Source of the DNA: Candidatus Symbiopectobacterium sp. NZEC151
Lineage (GTDB): Bacteria > Pseudomonadota > Gammaproteobacteria > Enterobacterales > Enterobacteriaceae
NCBI RefSeq assembly: GCF_025962655.1
Contig: NZ_JAGFPE010000001.1
Location: 806,001-870,000 of the forward strand
Length of the DNA stretch: 64,000 nt
Direction: 5' to 3'
Part shown: positions 28,148 to 36,885 of the stretch, piece by piece
Position numbering within the stretch: position 1 is the stretch's first letter
How the letters are laid out: each line of letters begins with the position of its first letter
The notes under the pieces: model-generated
Told to the model about the DNA's origin: nothing
Databases searched by the model: none
Seen by the model: only the letters and a program-made list of their open reading frames with translations
Translations under genes and position numbers: made by a program

Positions 28148-28364
28148 GCATTGTGGTGCAGCGTGTTGACTGCTGTTGTTAACAGTCATCCCATTCCCGT
28201 AAACGCCGTATATCCTCTGCGCTGCGATGGCTGATCTCAGCGCGTTTCAAACGAACGCAGTAGAGTCTCAAACCGTCAGAGACATGGGAACGGCACGGCT
28301 ACAATAATATTTGGAAGAAGTCTATGTCATTACGCTTTAGGTTAGAGCATAAGTACTACTTTGC

Positions 28365-28697
28365 TTAATGTTGACTTTCTAAATATCGCTGTATATCTCT
28401 CGATATACGTGATTGCCGTTCCAATTCTTGATTCTCAAAGAAAAGATTATCACGTTTAAGCGTATTACCACCGCGCCTCATCTCTATTCGTGAAAGAGCG
28501 TAACACCGCTCTTGATTGATGTCCGCCCCCCGTTTGTTTATCTCTTCGGTTATGCGAAGTACTGTGTGCCCATGACTGTTGTATGTGCCTAATGCTTTAC
28601 ACAGATCGTCATTGTTGTACGCAGATATCTGCTGGCTGGATAGGCTTGTGGCAGCGCACCCGGATAAAACCAGTGCCATTGCTAAAGTTAATTTCAT
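28365..28697 (-). CDS. Small putative lipoprotein of unknown family
   Basis: A 110-aa protein starting MKLTLAMALVLSGCAATS, a short signal peptide with lipobox VLSGC (Cys14). AGGAG lies 7 nt upstream of ATG 28697; longer upstream in-frame codons are ignored. The mature part is hydrophilic, with two cysteines (DDLCKAL, ERCYAL) that could form a disulfide, and a charged Arg/Glu/Gln-rich C-terminus predicted helical. I recognise no family. It opens the accessory island and points back toward ycgN. Membrane-anchored and probably periplasmic. Confidence 0.75.
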   Translation of the reverse strand: MKLTLAMALVLSGCAATSLSSQQISAYNNDDLCKALGTYNSHGHTVLRITEEINKRGADINQERCYALSRIEMRRGGNTLKRDNLFFENQELERQSRISRDIQRYLESQH

Positions 28698-29186
28698 GAG
28701 CACTCCTGGCGATAAGAGCCTTGGGCAAATGCAACAAATGGGATTGATGTGACTAATAGGGTCATGGCGAGTCCTTCTACCGTTGTCTTGTTTATGGCCC
28801 AAAATGGTATCTGGACGTCAGTTTTAACAACAGAAACAAAGGGTAAACCAACTGTGTTTAGTTAAAAACGCGTCACTGGTTATGACATTAATGACTTTAT
28901 CTTAGCAACTTTGAACGAAGTTATCCGCAAACGGGGTCAGTTAAATATACCTGGCAAATAAATCTTGATAAATATCGTTATCTTGGGAAGGGGCATCCTA
29001 TCGCAGAACCACAATGGGTTCAGGGGCAATGATTAAGGCTGCGATTAAGTTGGGGCGCAATGCATTTGCGTCGAGTTTGAAGAGGAACGATATAGGCAGA
29101 CGTTGAGAGAATTGATAGGTGGGGTCGCCTAATATACCAGCTTGTATAATTACCCGACTACTGTTGGGAATCATAAGGATTTTTTC
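28698..29186. other. Gene-poor AT-rich stretch in accessory island
   Basis: About 490 bases between two small lipoprotein genes. A 90-codon minus-strand frame (28998-29270) and short plus-strand frames are open. None has a convincing ribosome site or family, and the longest overlaps the following lipoprotein antisense. Composition is lower in GC than flanking core genes. Possibly eroded mobile DNA. Confidence 0.35.
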
Positions 29187-29408
29187 ATGAGGAATGTGAT
29201 TACTTCCCTGATAATAACAATCATGGTATCTGGATGCGCTGTCGAGAACTTCGACCCGAATAAAATTCACATCAGTCAGCCTAAGAGCACCATGCCTAAT
29301 CAGTACGACAGACCAACCCCATCACAGAGAGCGGCTATCATGTCCGGAGAACGGCCTGATTGGGATAAGAAAGACGGGAGTTCGGTGGGTTATGGTGTTG
29401 CTCGGTGA
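29187..29408 (+). CDS. Small putative lipoprotein, island gene
   Basis: A 73-aa protein MRNVITSLIITIMVSGC... with a hydrophobic signal and lipobox MVSGC (Cys17). AAGGA lies 7 nt upstream of ATG 29187. The mature 57 residues are polar, Pro/Ser/Asp-rich (PNQYDRPTPSQRAA, ERPDWDKKDG) and end GYGVAR, so probably unstructured or peptide-like. No family recognised. It immediately precedes the decayed phage tail fragment, but a phage origin is only inferred from position. Confidence 0.65.
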   Translation: MRNVITSLIITIMVSGCAVENFDPNKIHISQPKSTMPNQYDRPTPSQRAAIMSGERPDWDKKDGSSVGYGVAR

Positions 29409-29436
29409 ACCTCATTTCTGATTCTTGTAGTCCGAA

Positions 29437-29620
29437 ACCTGTGAGCCCGATGGGCGCATTGTCCGCGTTCCCTCCCATTATGATCCGGTAGCCCGCGTCT
29501 ACAACGGGGCATAGAACGGCACCTTTAAATGGGCATTCACCAATAACCTGGCCTGTGGGTGTATTACGACATGTAGAGCAGCGATCGCTTTACTGGCAGT
29601 AATACAGGGTTCAGTGACTT
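29437..29620 (+). pseudogene. Remnant of phage tail-tip protein J (lambda J-like)
   Basis: In frame from 29449 the translation reads DGRIVRVPSHYDPVARVYNG, then an in-frame TAG at 29512-29514, then NGTFKWAFTNN. This matches the tail host-specificity protein J family, where the motif is roughly RVPxNYDPxxRxYxGxWDGTFKxAxTNNPAW. The stop replaces the conserved Trp (TGG to TAG). After 29551 the homology continues in another frame as WVYYDM-stop-SSDRF, like the family's WxLYDMLTSDRYG. So there are two stops and one frameshift within about 150 bases. Both ends are lost. Confidence 0.75.
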
Positions 29621-29727
29621 GTCGTTGTGGAGAATGAAGTATCTTTCTCAGTTAAGACCTGGCGAGCTAGGCCAGCGTCAGGACGGCACTGTGGTACCAA
29701 GACTACTGAATCGACACGAGGAATAGT

Positions 29728-30225
29728 ATGAAAAACGCAAAGGTTTGCAGCCGGTTAGCCGTTGTTCTGGCTTTAATGGTCAGCTCAGCATCATTGATGG
29801 CAGCGGAAAAGAGCACAATCAGGGAACAAGATCTTGCTCAGGCGTTTGTCATTACACTGAACGCCACAACGGTTAACGGCTTTGTGAGTATTGCCCGAGG
29901 CCGTAATTGTGTGGTTCAGGGAGCAAATGGCATTCCCACCCTGCTAACGTGCCCCGAGGCATCAAAAACTGCACCGGTTACTACGGCTTTCAAGATCATT
30001 GAACTCAGTCATGATGAGTGCCTGGCTGATGATGGCATGGGGCCTGTAGTTAAGAGATGCGATATCAAGGATCCCGCTCAGCATTGGGATGCGCTAACCG
30101 CGGGACCCACCCACGTTAAAAACTTCGAGACAAAAAGATGCCTGACGTCAGTGGGACTTGATAAACCACTCAAGTTGCAAAGCTGCACGGGTTCTTTTGC
30201 ACAGACCTGGGTTCTGCCGCAGTAA
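29728..30225 (+). CDS. Secreted protein with ricin-B (beta-trefoil)-like repeats
   Basis: A 165-aa protein with a clear Sec signal peptide (hydrophobic 9-22, cleavage near SLMA-AEK). The mature part has ricin-type lectin hallmarks: ECLADDG followed by QHWDAL, then KRCLTS and LQSC...QTWVL, i.e. two C/QxW units of a beta-trefoil. Cysteines at these sites likely pair. Such single-domain lectin-like secreted proteins resemble CdtA/CdtC-type or other toxin-binding subunits, but no partner toxin gene is present. A GAGGAA site precedes the ATG and a strong terminator follows, so it is an independent unit. Confidence 0.7.
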   Translation: MKNAKVCSRLAVVLALMVSSASLMAAEKSTIREQDLAQAFVITLNATTVNGFVSIARGRNCVVQGANGIPTLLTCPEASKTAPVTTAFKIIELSHDECLADDGMGPVVKRCDIKDPAQHWDALTAGPTHVKNFETKRCLTSVGLDKPLKLQSCTGSFAQTWVLPQ

Positions 30226-30250
30226 GAAACTGCGGTCAAGTTTAACTGTA

Positions 30251-30277
30251 GGTCTACTTCGGTGGGCCTTTTCTTTT
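30251..30277 (+). terminator. Terminator of ricin-like gene
   Basis: GGTCTAC-TTCG-GTGGGCC, a 7-bp stem capped by a UUCG tetraloop closed by C-G, followed by TTTTCTTTT. Confidence 0.9.
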
Positions 30278-30344
30278 CCGCTATCTATGGTAGTTAACGG
30301 TGTTAGTTGAGGAAAGTGAAAAACTGCTAATGTTTTGTCTGTTT

Positions 30345-31190
30345 TTAATAAAAAAAACTGGGGCCGATATTGTGGGCGTTATTGATGATTTTATTCAGTT
30401 TTAGTATGGTTTTTACTGATAAAGGATTTTGGTTGAGATGAATCTCTGTCTCTTTTGTCATGCCAAAAATGTTTTTTGGCAGTGATTCTAACCAATTGTT
30501 TTTTAGATTCAGATACAGAATGGACGTTGGCAGGTTTTTAGGTAATTTGGTTATTTTATTATCATTTAATGAGATGTATTTTATTGAGTGGGGTAAGGCT
30601 GCGGATAAACCCTTTAAAACATTCCCACTTAAATCCAGATACACAAGAGAAGAGGGCGTATCGCTAACAAAACCTTCCATCCCGTTATCACTGATATCCA
30701 GTTTGGCTATACCGGATGGTAGGTTTCGTGGAAATTCTCTTATGGCATTATTGGATAAGAAAAGTTCGGAGAGTGTCTCTGGAAGGCTGGTGGGCAGTGT
30801 GGTTAATCGATTGTCATGTGCGTACAGTTTATGAAGGTTTTTGGGTAAGTTTTCAGGCAACCAACGAATTTTGTTCCTGTCTAAATGTAATTCCTTAACG
30901 TGCTCAGGAATAAAATCTGGTAACGCACTGAGATTGAGTTTGCTTAAGTTAAGGGAGTCAGCGTTTCTTTTTAAACAATCTTGCATTTTCGTCACTGCAA
31001 TATCCCTTTCTTCTCCTTCTCCTTGCCGGGCGTCTTTCTCCCAAGCTGACCAACCAGCATGATATTCTTCAGCATTCTGAGGTGATGTTATAGCTTGAGA
31101 CGAGATGTTTGAATTCGACGTAGAGATCGCTGACGCGGTGTTTATCAAAGATGCTGAATAGGAGTGGTCGTTATTTTTAATAGTGAACAT
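30345..31190 (-). CDS. Leucine-rich-repeat protein, IpaH/SspH/YopM-like, lacking an E3 domain
   Basis: A 281-aa protein with a Ser/Thr/Asn-rich N-terminus resembling a type III secretion signal. A helical cap follows (AGWSAWEKDARQGEGEERDIA and KMQDCL). Then come seven 20-21-residue bacterial LRRs of the LPxxLP type (for example LHLDRNKIRWLPENLP). The C-terminus (NQNPLSVKTILKL...GPSFFY) matches the LRR-closing segment of IpaH-family effectors. It stops there, at a T8 run, with no NEL ubiquitin-ligase domain and no such sequence downstream. ATG 31190 is preferred over a TTG 48 nt upstream. The gene is AT-rich compared with neighbours, suggesting transfer. No secretion genes are nearby. Confidence 0.8.
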   Translation of the reverse strand: MFTIKNNDHSYSASLINTASAISTSNSNISSQAITSPQNAEEYHAGWSAWEKDARQGEGEERDIAVTKMQDCLKRNADSLNLSKLNLSALPDFIPEHVKELHLDRNKIRWLPENLPKNLHKLYAHDNRLTTLPTSLPETLSELFLSNNAIREFPRNLPSGIAKLDISDNGMEGFVSDTPSSLVYLDLSGNVLKGLSAALPHSIKYISLNDNKITKLPKNLPTSILYLNLKNNWLESLPKNIFGMTKETEIHLNQNPLSVKTILKLNKIINNAHNIGPSFFY

Positions 31191-31425
31191 GTTAATTATC
31201 TCTTTAAATTCAATTCTTTTTACTATGTTCTCCCACAAAGGGGATGAATGATATCAAATAACAGGAATGATGGTGGCATGGGGCCATACTGCCACTTAAC
31301 CTGAATAAACCAGACTGGTGCGCTAATACCGTCGGTGTAGCGTTAATTTATCCTGGTAAACTTGCCGTTATGCATAGGCGTTTACTACATTTGCAGTTTA
31401 TGTGATTAACGGTGAGTGAGGCGTG

Positions 31426-31695
31426 ATGCTTTGGTTAGAACAAGGGTTATATCTACGCATTGAGGAGTTGGACAACGGCCCCCGACCACTACCGCTGCAA
31501 AGCGGATTTTCGGTGGGGACGGCGTACCGCGTGTTGGGGTGTTTTAATCCTTCAGAAACCTCAGATGCCTATTACATATTGGCAAACGATCGCGATGAGA
31601 TATGGTTTATTTGCAATCGGCATGTACGCGTTGTGGTGTTGGACGCATTGCGTAACGATTTCAGGTATCCGTTAGACCTCTCGCTTCACCACTGA
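31426..31695 (+). CDS. Small conserved-looking hypothetical protein
   Basis: An 89-aa cytoplasmic protein (no signal or membrane segment) with a compact beta-rich pattern: LYLRIEELDN, GTAYRVLGCFNP, AYYILANDRDEIWFICNRHVRVV. GGTGAG lies 9 nt upstream of ATG 31426; a GTG one codon earlier is an alternative. I do not recognise the family. It lies between the LRR gene and dsbB and has composition closer to the core genome than the island genes, so it may mark the island edge. Confidence 0.6.
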   Translation: MLWLEQGLYLRIEELDNGPRPLPLQSGFSVGTAYRVLGCFNPSETSDAYYILANDRDEIWFICNRHVRVVVLDALRNDFRYPLDLSLHH

Positions 31696-31733
31696 CGTCG
31701 CGCATGGCCGACAGGGCCTTACGCTAATGTGGG

Positions 31734-31757
31734 GCCAGATGGCACAGGCCATCTGGC
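31734..31757. terminator. Convergent hairpin before dsbB
   Basis: Perfect 10-bp stem GCCAGATGGC-ACAG-GCCATCTGGC between the convergent 89-aa gene and dsbB. No U-tract on either side. Confidence 0.5.
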
Positions 31758-31767
31758 AACAACAGGA

Positions 31768-32298
31768 TTAGCGGCTAAACAGGTCGCGACGTTTAGGCTT
31801 GAACGGCTGGGCAATCAGCACCAGTACGCCCATCACCAGAAACGCACCGAAAATCACCAGCATCCACTGCGGCATCACCAGTGACAGGAACTGCCATTGA
31901 CGCTCGGCACAGTCACCGGAAGCGACGAACACGGAGGGCAGCCACTTATCCAGCGGCAGCCATGACGGGAAGCTGACAAAGAAGTCGCAGACGGCAAACG
32001 GTGAAGGATGCAGCATGACATTGGTGTGTTCCCAGGCGAGCTTTAACCCTTCGACCGCGCTGTAGATCCACAGAAAAATCGCCGGATACCGCAGCAGCGT
32101 CGCGGGAGCGATAGCACCCAGCAACCCGGCTCCCATCACGCCGAACAGTGCGCTGCGCTGGTAAATACAGAGCACACAAGGTTTGAGCAACATAACATGC
32201 TGAAAATAAAGCGCGACCAACTCAAAGGCAAACGCCGTCAAAGCCATTAACAGCCAGGCACCGCGCCCACGTGAGCAGCGGTTAAGAAATCGCAACAT
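31768..32298 (-). CDS. dsbB: Disulfide bond formation protein B
   Basis: A 176-aa four-helix inner-membrane oxidoreductase that reoxidises periplasmic DsbA and passes electrons to quinone. The first periplasmic loop has the redox pair CVLC (Cys41/Cys44). The second loop has the partner cysteines in FAVCDFF and SGDCAERQ (about 104 and 130). An arginine next to the quinone site (YQRSALFG) is present. Located near nhaB, as in E. coli. Confidence 0.96.
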   Translation of the reverse strand: MLRFLNRCSRGRGAWLLMALTAFAFELVALYFQHVMLLKPCVLCIYQRSALFGVMGAGLLGAIAPATLLRYPAIFLWIYSAVEGLKLAWEHTNVMLHPSPFAVCDFFVSFPSWLPLDKWLPSVFVASGDCAERQWQFLSLVMPQWMLVIFGAFLVMGVLVLIAQPFKPKRRDLFSR

Positions 32299-32516
32299 AA
32301 CGAATATTCCATGCTAAAAAAAATGATCGATTTGGCGGCAAAGACGGTACAGGCAATGCCGCCATCATTTCACTGAGCAAAACGTAACAATCTATTTATT
32401 TGATACTCTTTATCTATCATTTTTACGATTGCCATTTTTGACAAATCGCACGCAACGTTTAAGCGTTGTAACCCGTTCACTATACACGATAGTTGTGCTA
32501 AGCGATGCGTCTGTGT

Positions 32517-34058
32517 TTACAGTTTTGGTAGCGTTATCCATTGCCATTCAGTAAGCAGCTCTGTTGCAGGCACTAACGAGAAGGCAACGCACAGCCAGCC
32601 TACCAGCGTCATCACGATCGTATAGGGCAGCGCCATGATGACCATTCTGCCATAAGAAAGTCGAATGAGCGGTGCCAGGGCCGAGGTCAGCAAAAAGAGA
32701 AAGGCGGCCTGCCCATTAGGCGTCGCAACCGATGGCAGGTTAGTGCCGGTATTGATCGCGACGGCTAACAGCTCAAACTGCTCCAGTGAGATGCGCCCTT
32801 GTTCAAAGGCCTGATGCGCCTCGTTGATATAAATCGAGCCGACGAACACATTATCGGAAATAGAAGAGAGCAGGCCGTTAAACAGATAAAACAGCGTAAG
32901 CTGTTGTTGTGCCGAACCCTGAAGCACAAACTGAATCAGCGGTGTGAACAGTTGTTGGTCAATAATGACCGCGACGATGGCGAAGAACACGGTAAGCAGC
33001 GCGGTAAAGGGCATTGCATCCTGAAAGGCTTTGCCGATGGCGTGCTCCTCGGTGATGCCGCAAAACGAGGTAACCAGAATAATCACGCTCAGTCCGATTA
33101 AACCGACTTCCGCCAGGTGAAACGCCAGCGCGGCAATCAGCCAGATGCCAATAATGCCTTGAATCCACAGCATGGTGCGCTCTTGCGGTGCCCGCTCGGC
33201 GCTGGTCTTACGCTCGTAATCCTCCAGCACCTGACGCACGGTGTCGGGCAGCGTGACGCCGTAGCCGCATATTTTTACGCGTTCTACCAGAATGCAGGTG
33301 GCGATTCCGCACAGGAATACCGGGATGGTCACCGCAGCCATCCGCAAGAAAAAGCTGGCAAAATCCCAGCCGGCGGTTTTGGCAATGATCAGGTTTTGTG
33401 GCTCACCGACCATGGTCATCACACCGCCGAGGGCCGTGCCTACCCCGGCATGCATCAGTAAACTGCGTAGAAATGCGCGAAATTGTTCTAACGTTTGCGC
33501 ATGCTCAGCGTTGATGTTGGACTCGGCCTGTTGATCCAGCCCGGTGATGTAGCGGTGATAAATATCGTAAAATCCGGTGGCGACGCCAATCACCACGGCG
33601 ATGACCGTCAAGGCATCAAGAAAGGCCGAGAGAAACGCGGCCGCCAGGCAGAAGGCGAGCGAAAGCACTACCTTGGAACGGATGCGCAATAACAGCCGCG
33701 TGAACACAAACAGCAGCAGCGGCTTCATAAAGTAGATGCCCGCAACCATAAACATCAGCAACGTGATGACAGGAATATTGCGAGAAACCTCATGCCAGAT
33801 CTGATCCGGACTCGTCATGCCGATAAACACCGCTTGCAGAGCTAATAGCCCGCCGGGCTGAAGCGGGTAGCATTTCAAGGCCATCCCCAGGGTAAAAATA
33901 AACTCCGCGACCAGCAACCAGCCCGCTAAAAACGGACTGACCCAGAAAAACACCAGAGGATTGAGGATAAGAAAACCCAGCAGGGTTAATTTATACCAGC
34001 CGGGGCATGGTCCCAGAAAATTATTGCGCAGTGCGCGCCCTAAAGACATGTCCGTCAT
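32517..34058 (-). CDS. nhaB: Na+/H+ antiporter NhaB
   Basis: A 513-aa polytopic inner-membrane antiporter exporting Na+ in exchange for protons, with about 12 hydrophobic segments. Conserved stretches include [16 protein letters not shown] and [27 protein letters not shown] 34058 ([16 protein letters not shown]) aligns with the E. coli start region and has AAGGGAAC upstream; 18 further in-frame codons are excluded. Divergent from fadR, the conserved arrangement. Confidence 0.95.
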   Translation of the reverse strand: MTDMSLGRALRNNFLGPCPGWYKLTLLGFLILNPLVFFWVSPFLAGWLLVAEFIFTLGMALKCYPLQPGGLLALQAVFIGMTSPDQIWHEVSRNIPVITLLMFMVAGIYFMKPLLLFVFTRLLLRIRSKVVLSLAFCLAAAFLSAFLDALTVIAVVIGVATGFYDIYHRYITGLDQQAESNINAEHAQTLEQFRAFLRSLLMHAGVGTALGGVMTMVGEPQNLIIAKTAGWDFASFFLRMAAVTIPVFLCGIATCILVERVKICGYGVTLPDTVRQVLEDYERKTSAERAPQERTMLWIQGIIGIWLIAALAFHLAEVGLIGLSVIILVTSFCGITEEHAIGKAFQDAMPFTALLTVFFAIVAVIIDQQLFTPLIQFVLQGSAQQQLTLFYLFNGLLSSISDNVFVGSIYINEAHQAFEQGRISLEQFELLAVAINTGTNLPSVATPNGQAAFLFLLTSALAPLIRLSYGRMVIMALPYTIVMTLVGWLCVAFSLVPATELLTEWQWITLPKL

Positions 34059-34289
34059 TTTTTTCGCTGTTCCCTTATTGTCTAACGGTGTGAAACCCGA
34101 TTTGCCGTTCACCGACGGTAAACGACCGGGTAAATACTAAGCCCAATGCGGTGACTTTTAAATAAATCAGCGGGTGAAGTGTCACAGTTTCTGTCGGAAT
34201 TGTGTTTTTGTCTCCCCGCCACGCTATGTGATAGCGGGCTGCTCTGGTATGATGAGTCCGCTTTTATATCGCAACGGAACATCACACAC

Positions 34290-35009
34290 ATGGTTATCAA
34301 GGCGCAAAGTCCTGCCGGATTCGCGGAAGAATATATTATCGAAAGCATTTGGAATAATCGTTTTCCTCCCGGTTCTATCTTACCTGCGGAACGTGAATTA
34401 TCGGAACTGATCGGGGTAACCCGTACCACGTTACGCGAGGTGTTACAGCGCCTGGCACGTGATGGCTGGCTGACGATTCAGCACGGTAAACCCACGAAAA
34501 TCAATAATTTTTGGGAAACTTCCGGGCTGAATATCCTGGAAACGCTGGCGCGGCTCGATCACGACAGCGTGCCGCAACTGATTGATAATCTGCTGGCCGT
34601 GCGCACCAACATTGCCGCAATCTTTATTCGTACTGCCCTGCGTCAACATCCTGATAAGAGTCAGGAAGTATTAATACAGCGGGGAAGTGTCGAAGACAAC
34701 GCCGATGCATTTGCACAACTGGATTATGCAATTTTCCGTGGATTGGCGTTTGTTTCAGGTAACCCGATTTATGGGTTGATTCTCAACGGGCTGAAAGGGC
34801 TCTATATGCGGGTTGGGCGTTACTACTTCTCTAACCCGGATGCGCGCAAGCTGGCTATTGATTTTTATGCTCGTCTGGAAACCATCGCGAAAGAAGGGTT
34901 ACACGAGCGTGTAATGGATGCCGTTCGCACCTACGGGAAAGAGAGCGGCGCTATCTGGCACAGTATGCAAAACCAGATCCCGCGCGATATTGCTGAGGTT
35001 CGTCGTTAA
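34290..35009 (+). CDS. fadR: Fatty acid metabolism regulator FadR
   Basis: A 239-aa GntR-family transcription factor, identical in length to E. coli FadR. The winged HTH spans about 8-72 and includes [20 protein letters not shown]. The C-terminal acyl-CoA-binding domain begins near 80. It represses fad genes and activates fabA/fabB; long-chain acyl-CoA releases it. A matching operator lies upstream of fadD in this window. Start 34290 is set by identity to E. coli [15 protein letters not shown]. Confidence 0.98.
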   Translation: MVIKAQSPAGFAEEYIIESIWNNRFPPGSILPAERELSELIGVTRTTLREVLQRLARDGWLTIQHGKPTKINNFWETSGLNILETLARLDHDSVPQLIDNLLAVRTNIAAIFIRTALRQHPDKSQEVLIQRGSVEDNADAFAQLDYAIFRGLAFVSGNPIYGLILNGLKGLYMRVGRYYFSNPDARKLAIDFYARLETIAKEGLHERVMDAVRTYGKESGAIWHSMQNQIPRDIAEVRR

Positions 35010-35061
35010 TTAATGCCGTCGCGTGTCGCGCCCTGTGTGAGCGCAACACGCGAGGTTAGCT

Positions 35062-36603
35062 TCAGTTGACCCCAGGATTGCGTGGTGGACAGCGTTCAAC
35101 CAGCTCTACACTGCCATCCGCATTCTGTTGCTCCAGATAGACATCAAATCCCCACAGGCGGTGTACGTGTTTCATCACGTCGTGGCTGCTTTTGTCCAGT
35201 GGTGCACGATGGTGAGGGACATAGCGCAGCGTCAGCGAGCGATTACCGCGCAGATCCACATTCCAGACCTGAATATTCGGCTCCTGATTGCTGAGGTTGT
35301 ACTGCGCAGACAGCTCCTGACGGATCATCCGGTAGCCTTCCTCATCGTGGATAGCGGCAATTTCCAGATAATTGTTGTGGTCGTCATCCAGCACGGTAAA
35401 AAGCCGGAAATCGCGCATCACCTTGGGTGACAAAAACTGGCTGATAAAGCTTTCATCCTTGAAGTTCTGCATGGCGAAATGCAGGGTTTCCAGCCAGTCC
35501 TTGCCAGCAATATCAGGGAACCAGTGGTGGTCCTCTTCCGTCGGCGTTTGGCAAATACGCTTGATATCCTGGAACATGGCGAACCCGAGTGCGTAGGGGT
35601 TAATGCCATTGTAGTAAGGGCTGTTGTACGGCGGCTGATAGACCACATTGGTGTGGCTGTGCAGGAACTCCATCATAAACCGCTCGGTCACTTTCCCTTC
35701 ATCGTAGAGATGATTGAGAATGGTGTAGTGCCAAAACGTTGCCCAGCCCTCATTCATGACCTGAGTCTGTTTTTGTGGGTAAAAATATTGGCTGACCTTG
35801 CGCACAATGCGTAGCACTTCGCGCTGCCAGGGTTCCAGTAACGGCGCGTTCTTCTCCATAAAATAGAGAATATTTTCCTGCGGCTCGCGCGGGAAACGCC
35901 GCGTTGCTTCGAACGACACCTCGGGATCGCGGCGTGGCAGGGTGCGCCACAGCTCATTGACCTGACTTTGCAGATACGCCTCACGGCTTTTCTGACGCAG
36001 TTTTTCCTCTTCCAGCGAAATTTTTTGCGGGCGCTTGTAGCGATCGACACCGTAATTCATCAGCGCATGGCAGGAATCGAGCAGTTGTTCAACCTCTTCC
36101 ACACCGTAACGCTCTTCGCATTGTGCGATGTATTGGCGGGCAAAAATCAGGTAGTCAACGATCGAGCTGGCATCGGTCCAACTGCGAAACAAATAGTTAC
36201 CTTTAAAAAAGGAGTTGTGGCCATAACAGGCGTGCGCAATGACCAACGCTTGCATGGTGATGGTGTTTTCTTCCATCAGATAAGCGATGCAGGGATCGGA
36301 GTTGATAACGATCTCATAGGCCAGTCCTTGCTGGCCGTGCTTGTAGCGCTGCTCTGTTTCGATAAACCGCTTACCGAAAGACCAATGGGAATAATTGATG
36401 GGCATGCCGATACTCGAATAGGCATCCATCATTTGCTCTGAGGTGATCACCTCGATTTGATGTGGGTAGGTCTCGAGGCGATAGTGCTTCGCCACCCGAT
36501 CGATTTCCTCGAGGTAAGTTTGTAGCAAATCGAACGTCCAGTCTGGTCCGTCATTCAAACGTGTCTCAGCTTGCGGTACTCGAGTCTTTGTTTTTGTCAC
36601 CAT
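35062..36603 (-). CDS. ycgB: SpoVR family protein YcgB
   Basis: A 513-aa protein nearly colinear with E. coli YcgB, a relative of Bacillus SpoVR. It has NDGPDWTFDLL near the N-terminus, HACYGHNSFFK, and EGWATFWHYTILNHLYDEG, which resembles a zinc-protease-like or metal-binding pattern. In E. coli it is sigma-S dependent and is linked with yeaGH. ATG 36603 has TAGGGGG 7 nt upstream; 61 upstream in-frame codons are excluded. Function unknown. Convergent with fadR. Confidence 0.93.
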   Translation of the reverse strand: MVTKTKTRVPQAETRLNDGPDWTFDLLQTYLEEIDRVAKHYRLETYPHQIEVITSEQMMDAYSSIGMPINYSHWSFGKRFIETEQRYKHGQQGLAYEIVINSDPCIAYLMEENTITMQALVIAHACYGHNSFFKGNYLFRSWTDASSIVDYLIFARQYIAQCEERYGVEEVEQLLDSCHALMNYGVDRYKRPQKISLEEEKLRQKSREAYLQSQVNELWRTLPRRDPEVSFEATRRFPREPQENILYFMEKNAPLLEPWQREVLRIVRKVSQYFYPQKQTQVMNEGWATFWHYTILNHLYDEGKVTERFMMEFLHSHTNVVYQPPYNSPYYNGINPYALGFAMFQDIKRICQTPTEEDHHWFPDIAGKDWLETLHFAMQNFKDESFISQFLSPKVMRDFRLFTVLDDDHNNYLEIAAIHDEEGYRMIRQELSAQYNLSNQEPNIQVWNVDLRGNRSLTLRYVPHHRAPLDKSSHDVMKHVHRLWGFDVYLEQQNADGSVELVERCPPRNPGVN

Positions 36604-36885
36604 CAGCGCGCCCCCTACAGTGCCATCCACACGCTTTCGTGCAGACTCTATTAATCGTAGCTCACTCTGATAAAAGTGCCGTGAAAACCGGTGTTTGGCA
36701 GATAATATTGCGGCGAAAACAGCAGCATAAAACGGCACTGCACCCGCGTAATAATAGATAAATAGTATGTTAGCCAAGCGTGACAACGGTAAATCCCATG
36801 TTACATTAGCTTTTTATTTTGGCTAGTGGCGATTCAGGCAGCATATTGCGCCGCAAACGGCGAGTTATCACGGAGATAAGTCAAC

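Noticed and set aside
28998-29270. 90-codon minus-strand ORF in the island
   Set aside because: It overlaps the better-supported lipoprotein start antisense, has no clear ribosome site and no recognised family, though its composition is protein-like enough to recheck by search.
36771-36825. TAGCCAA / TTGGCTA inverted arms upstream of dadA
   Set aside because: Seven-bp arms 41 nt apart do not match a known operator and are within chance expectation.
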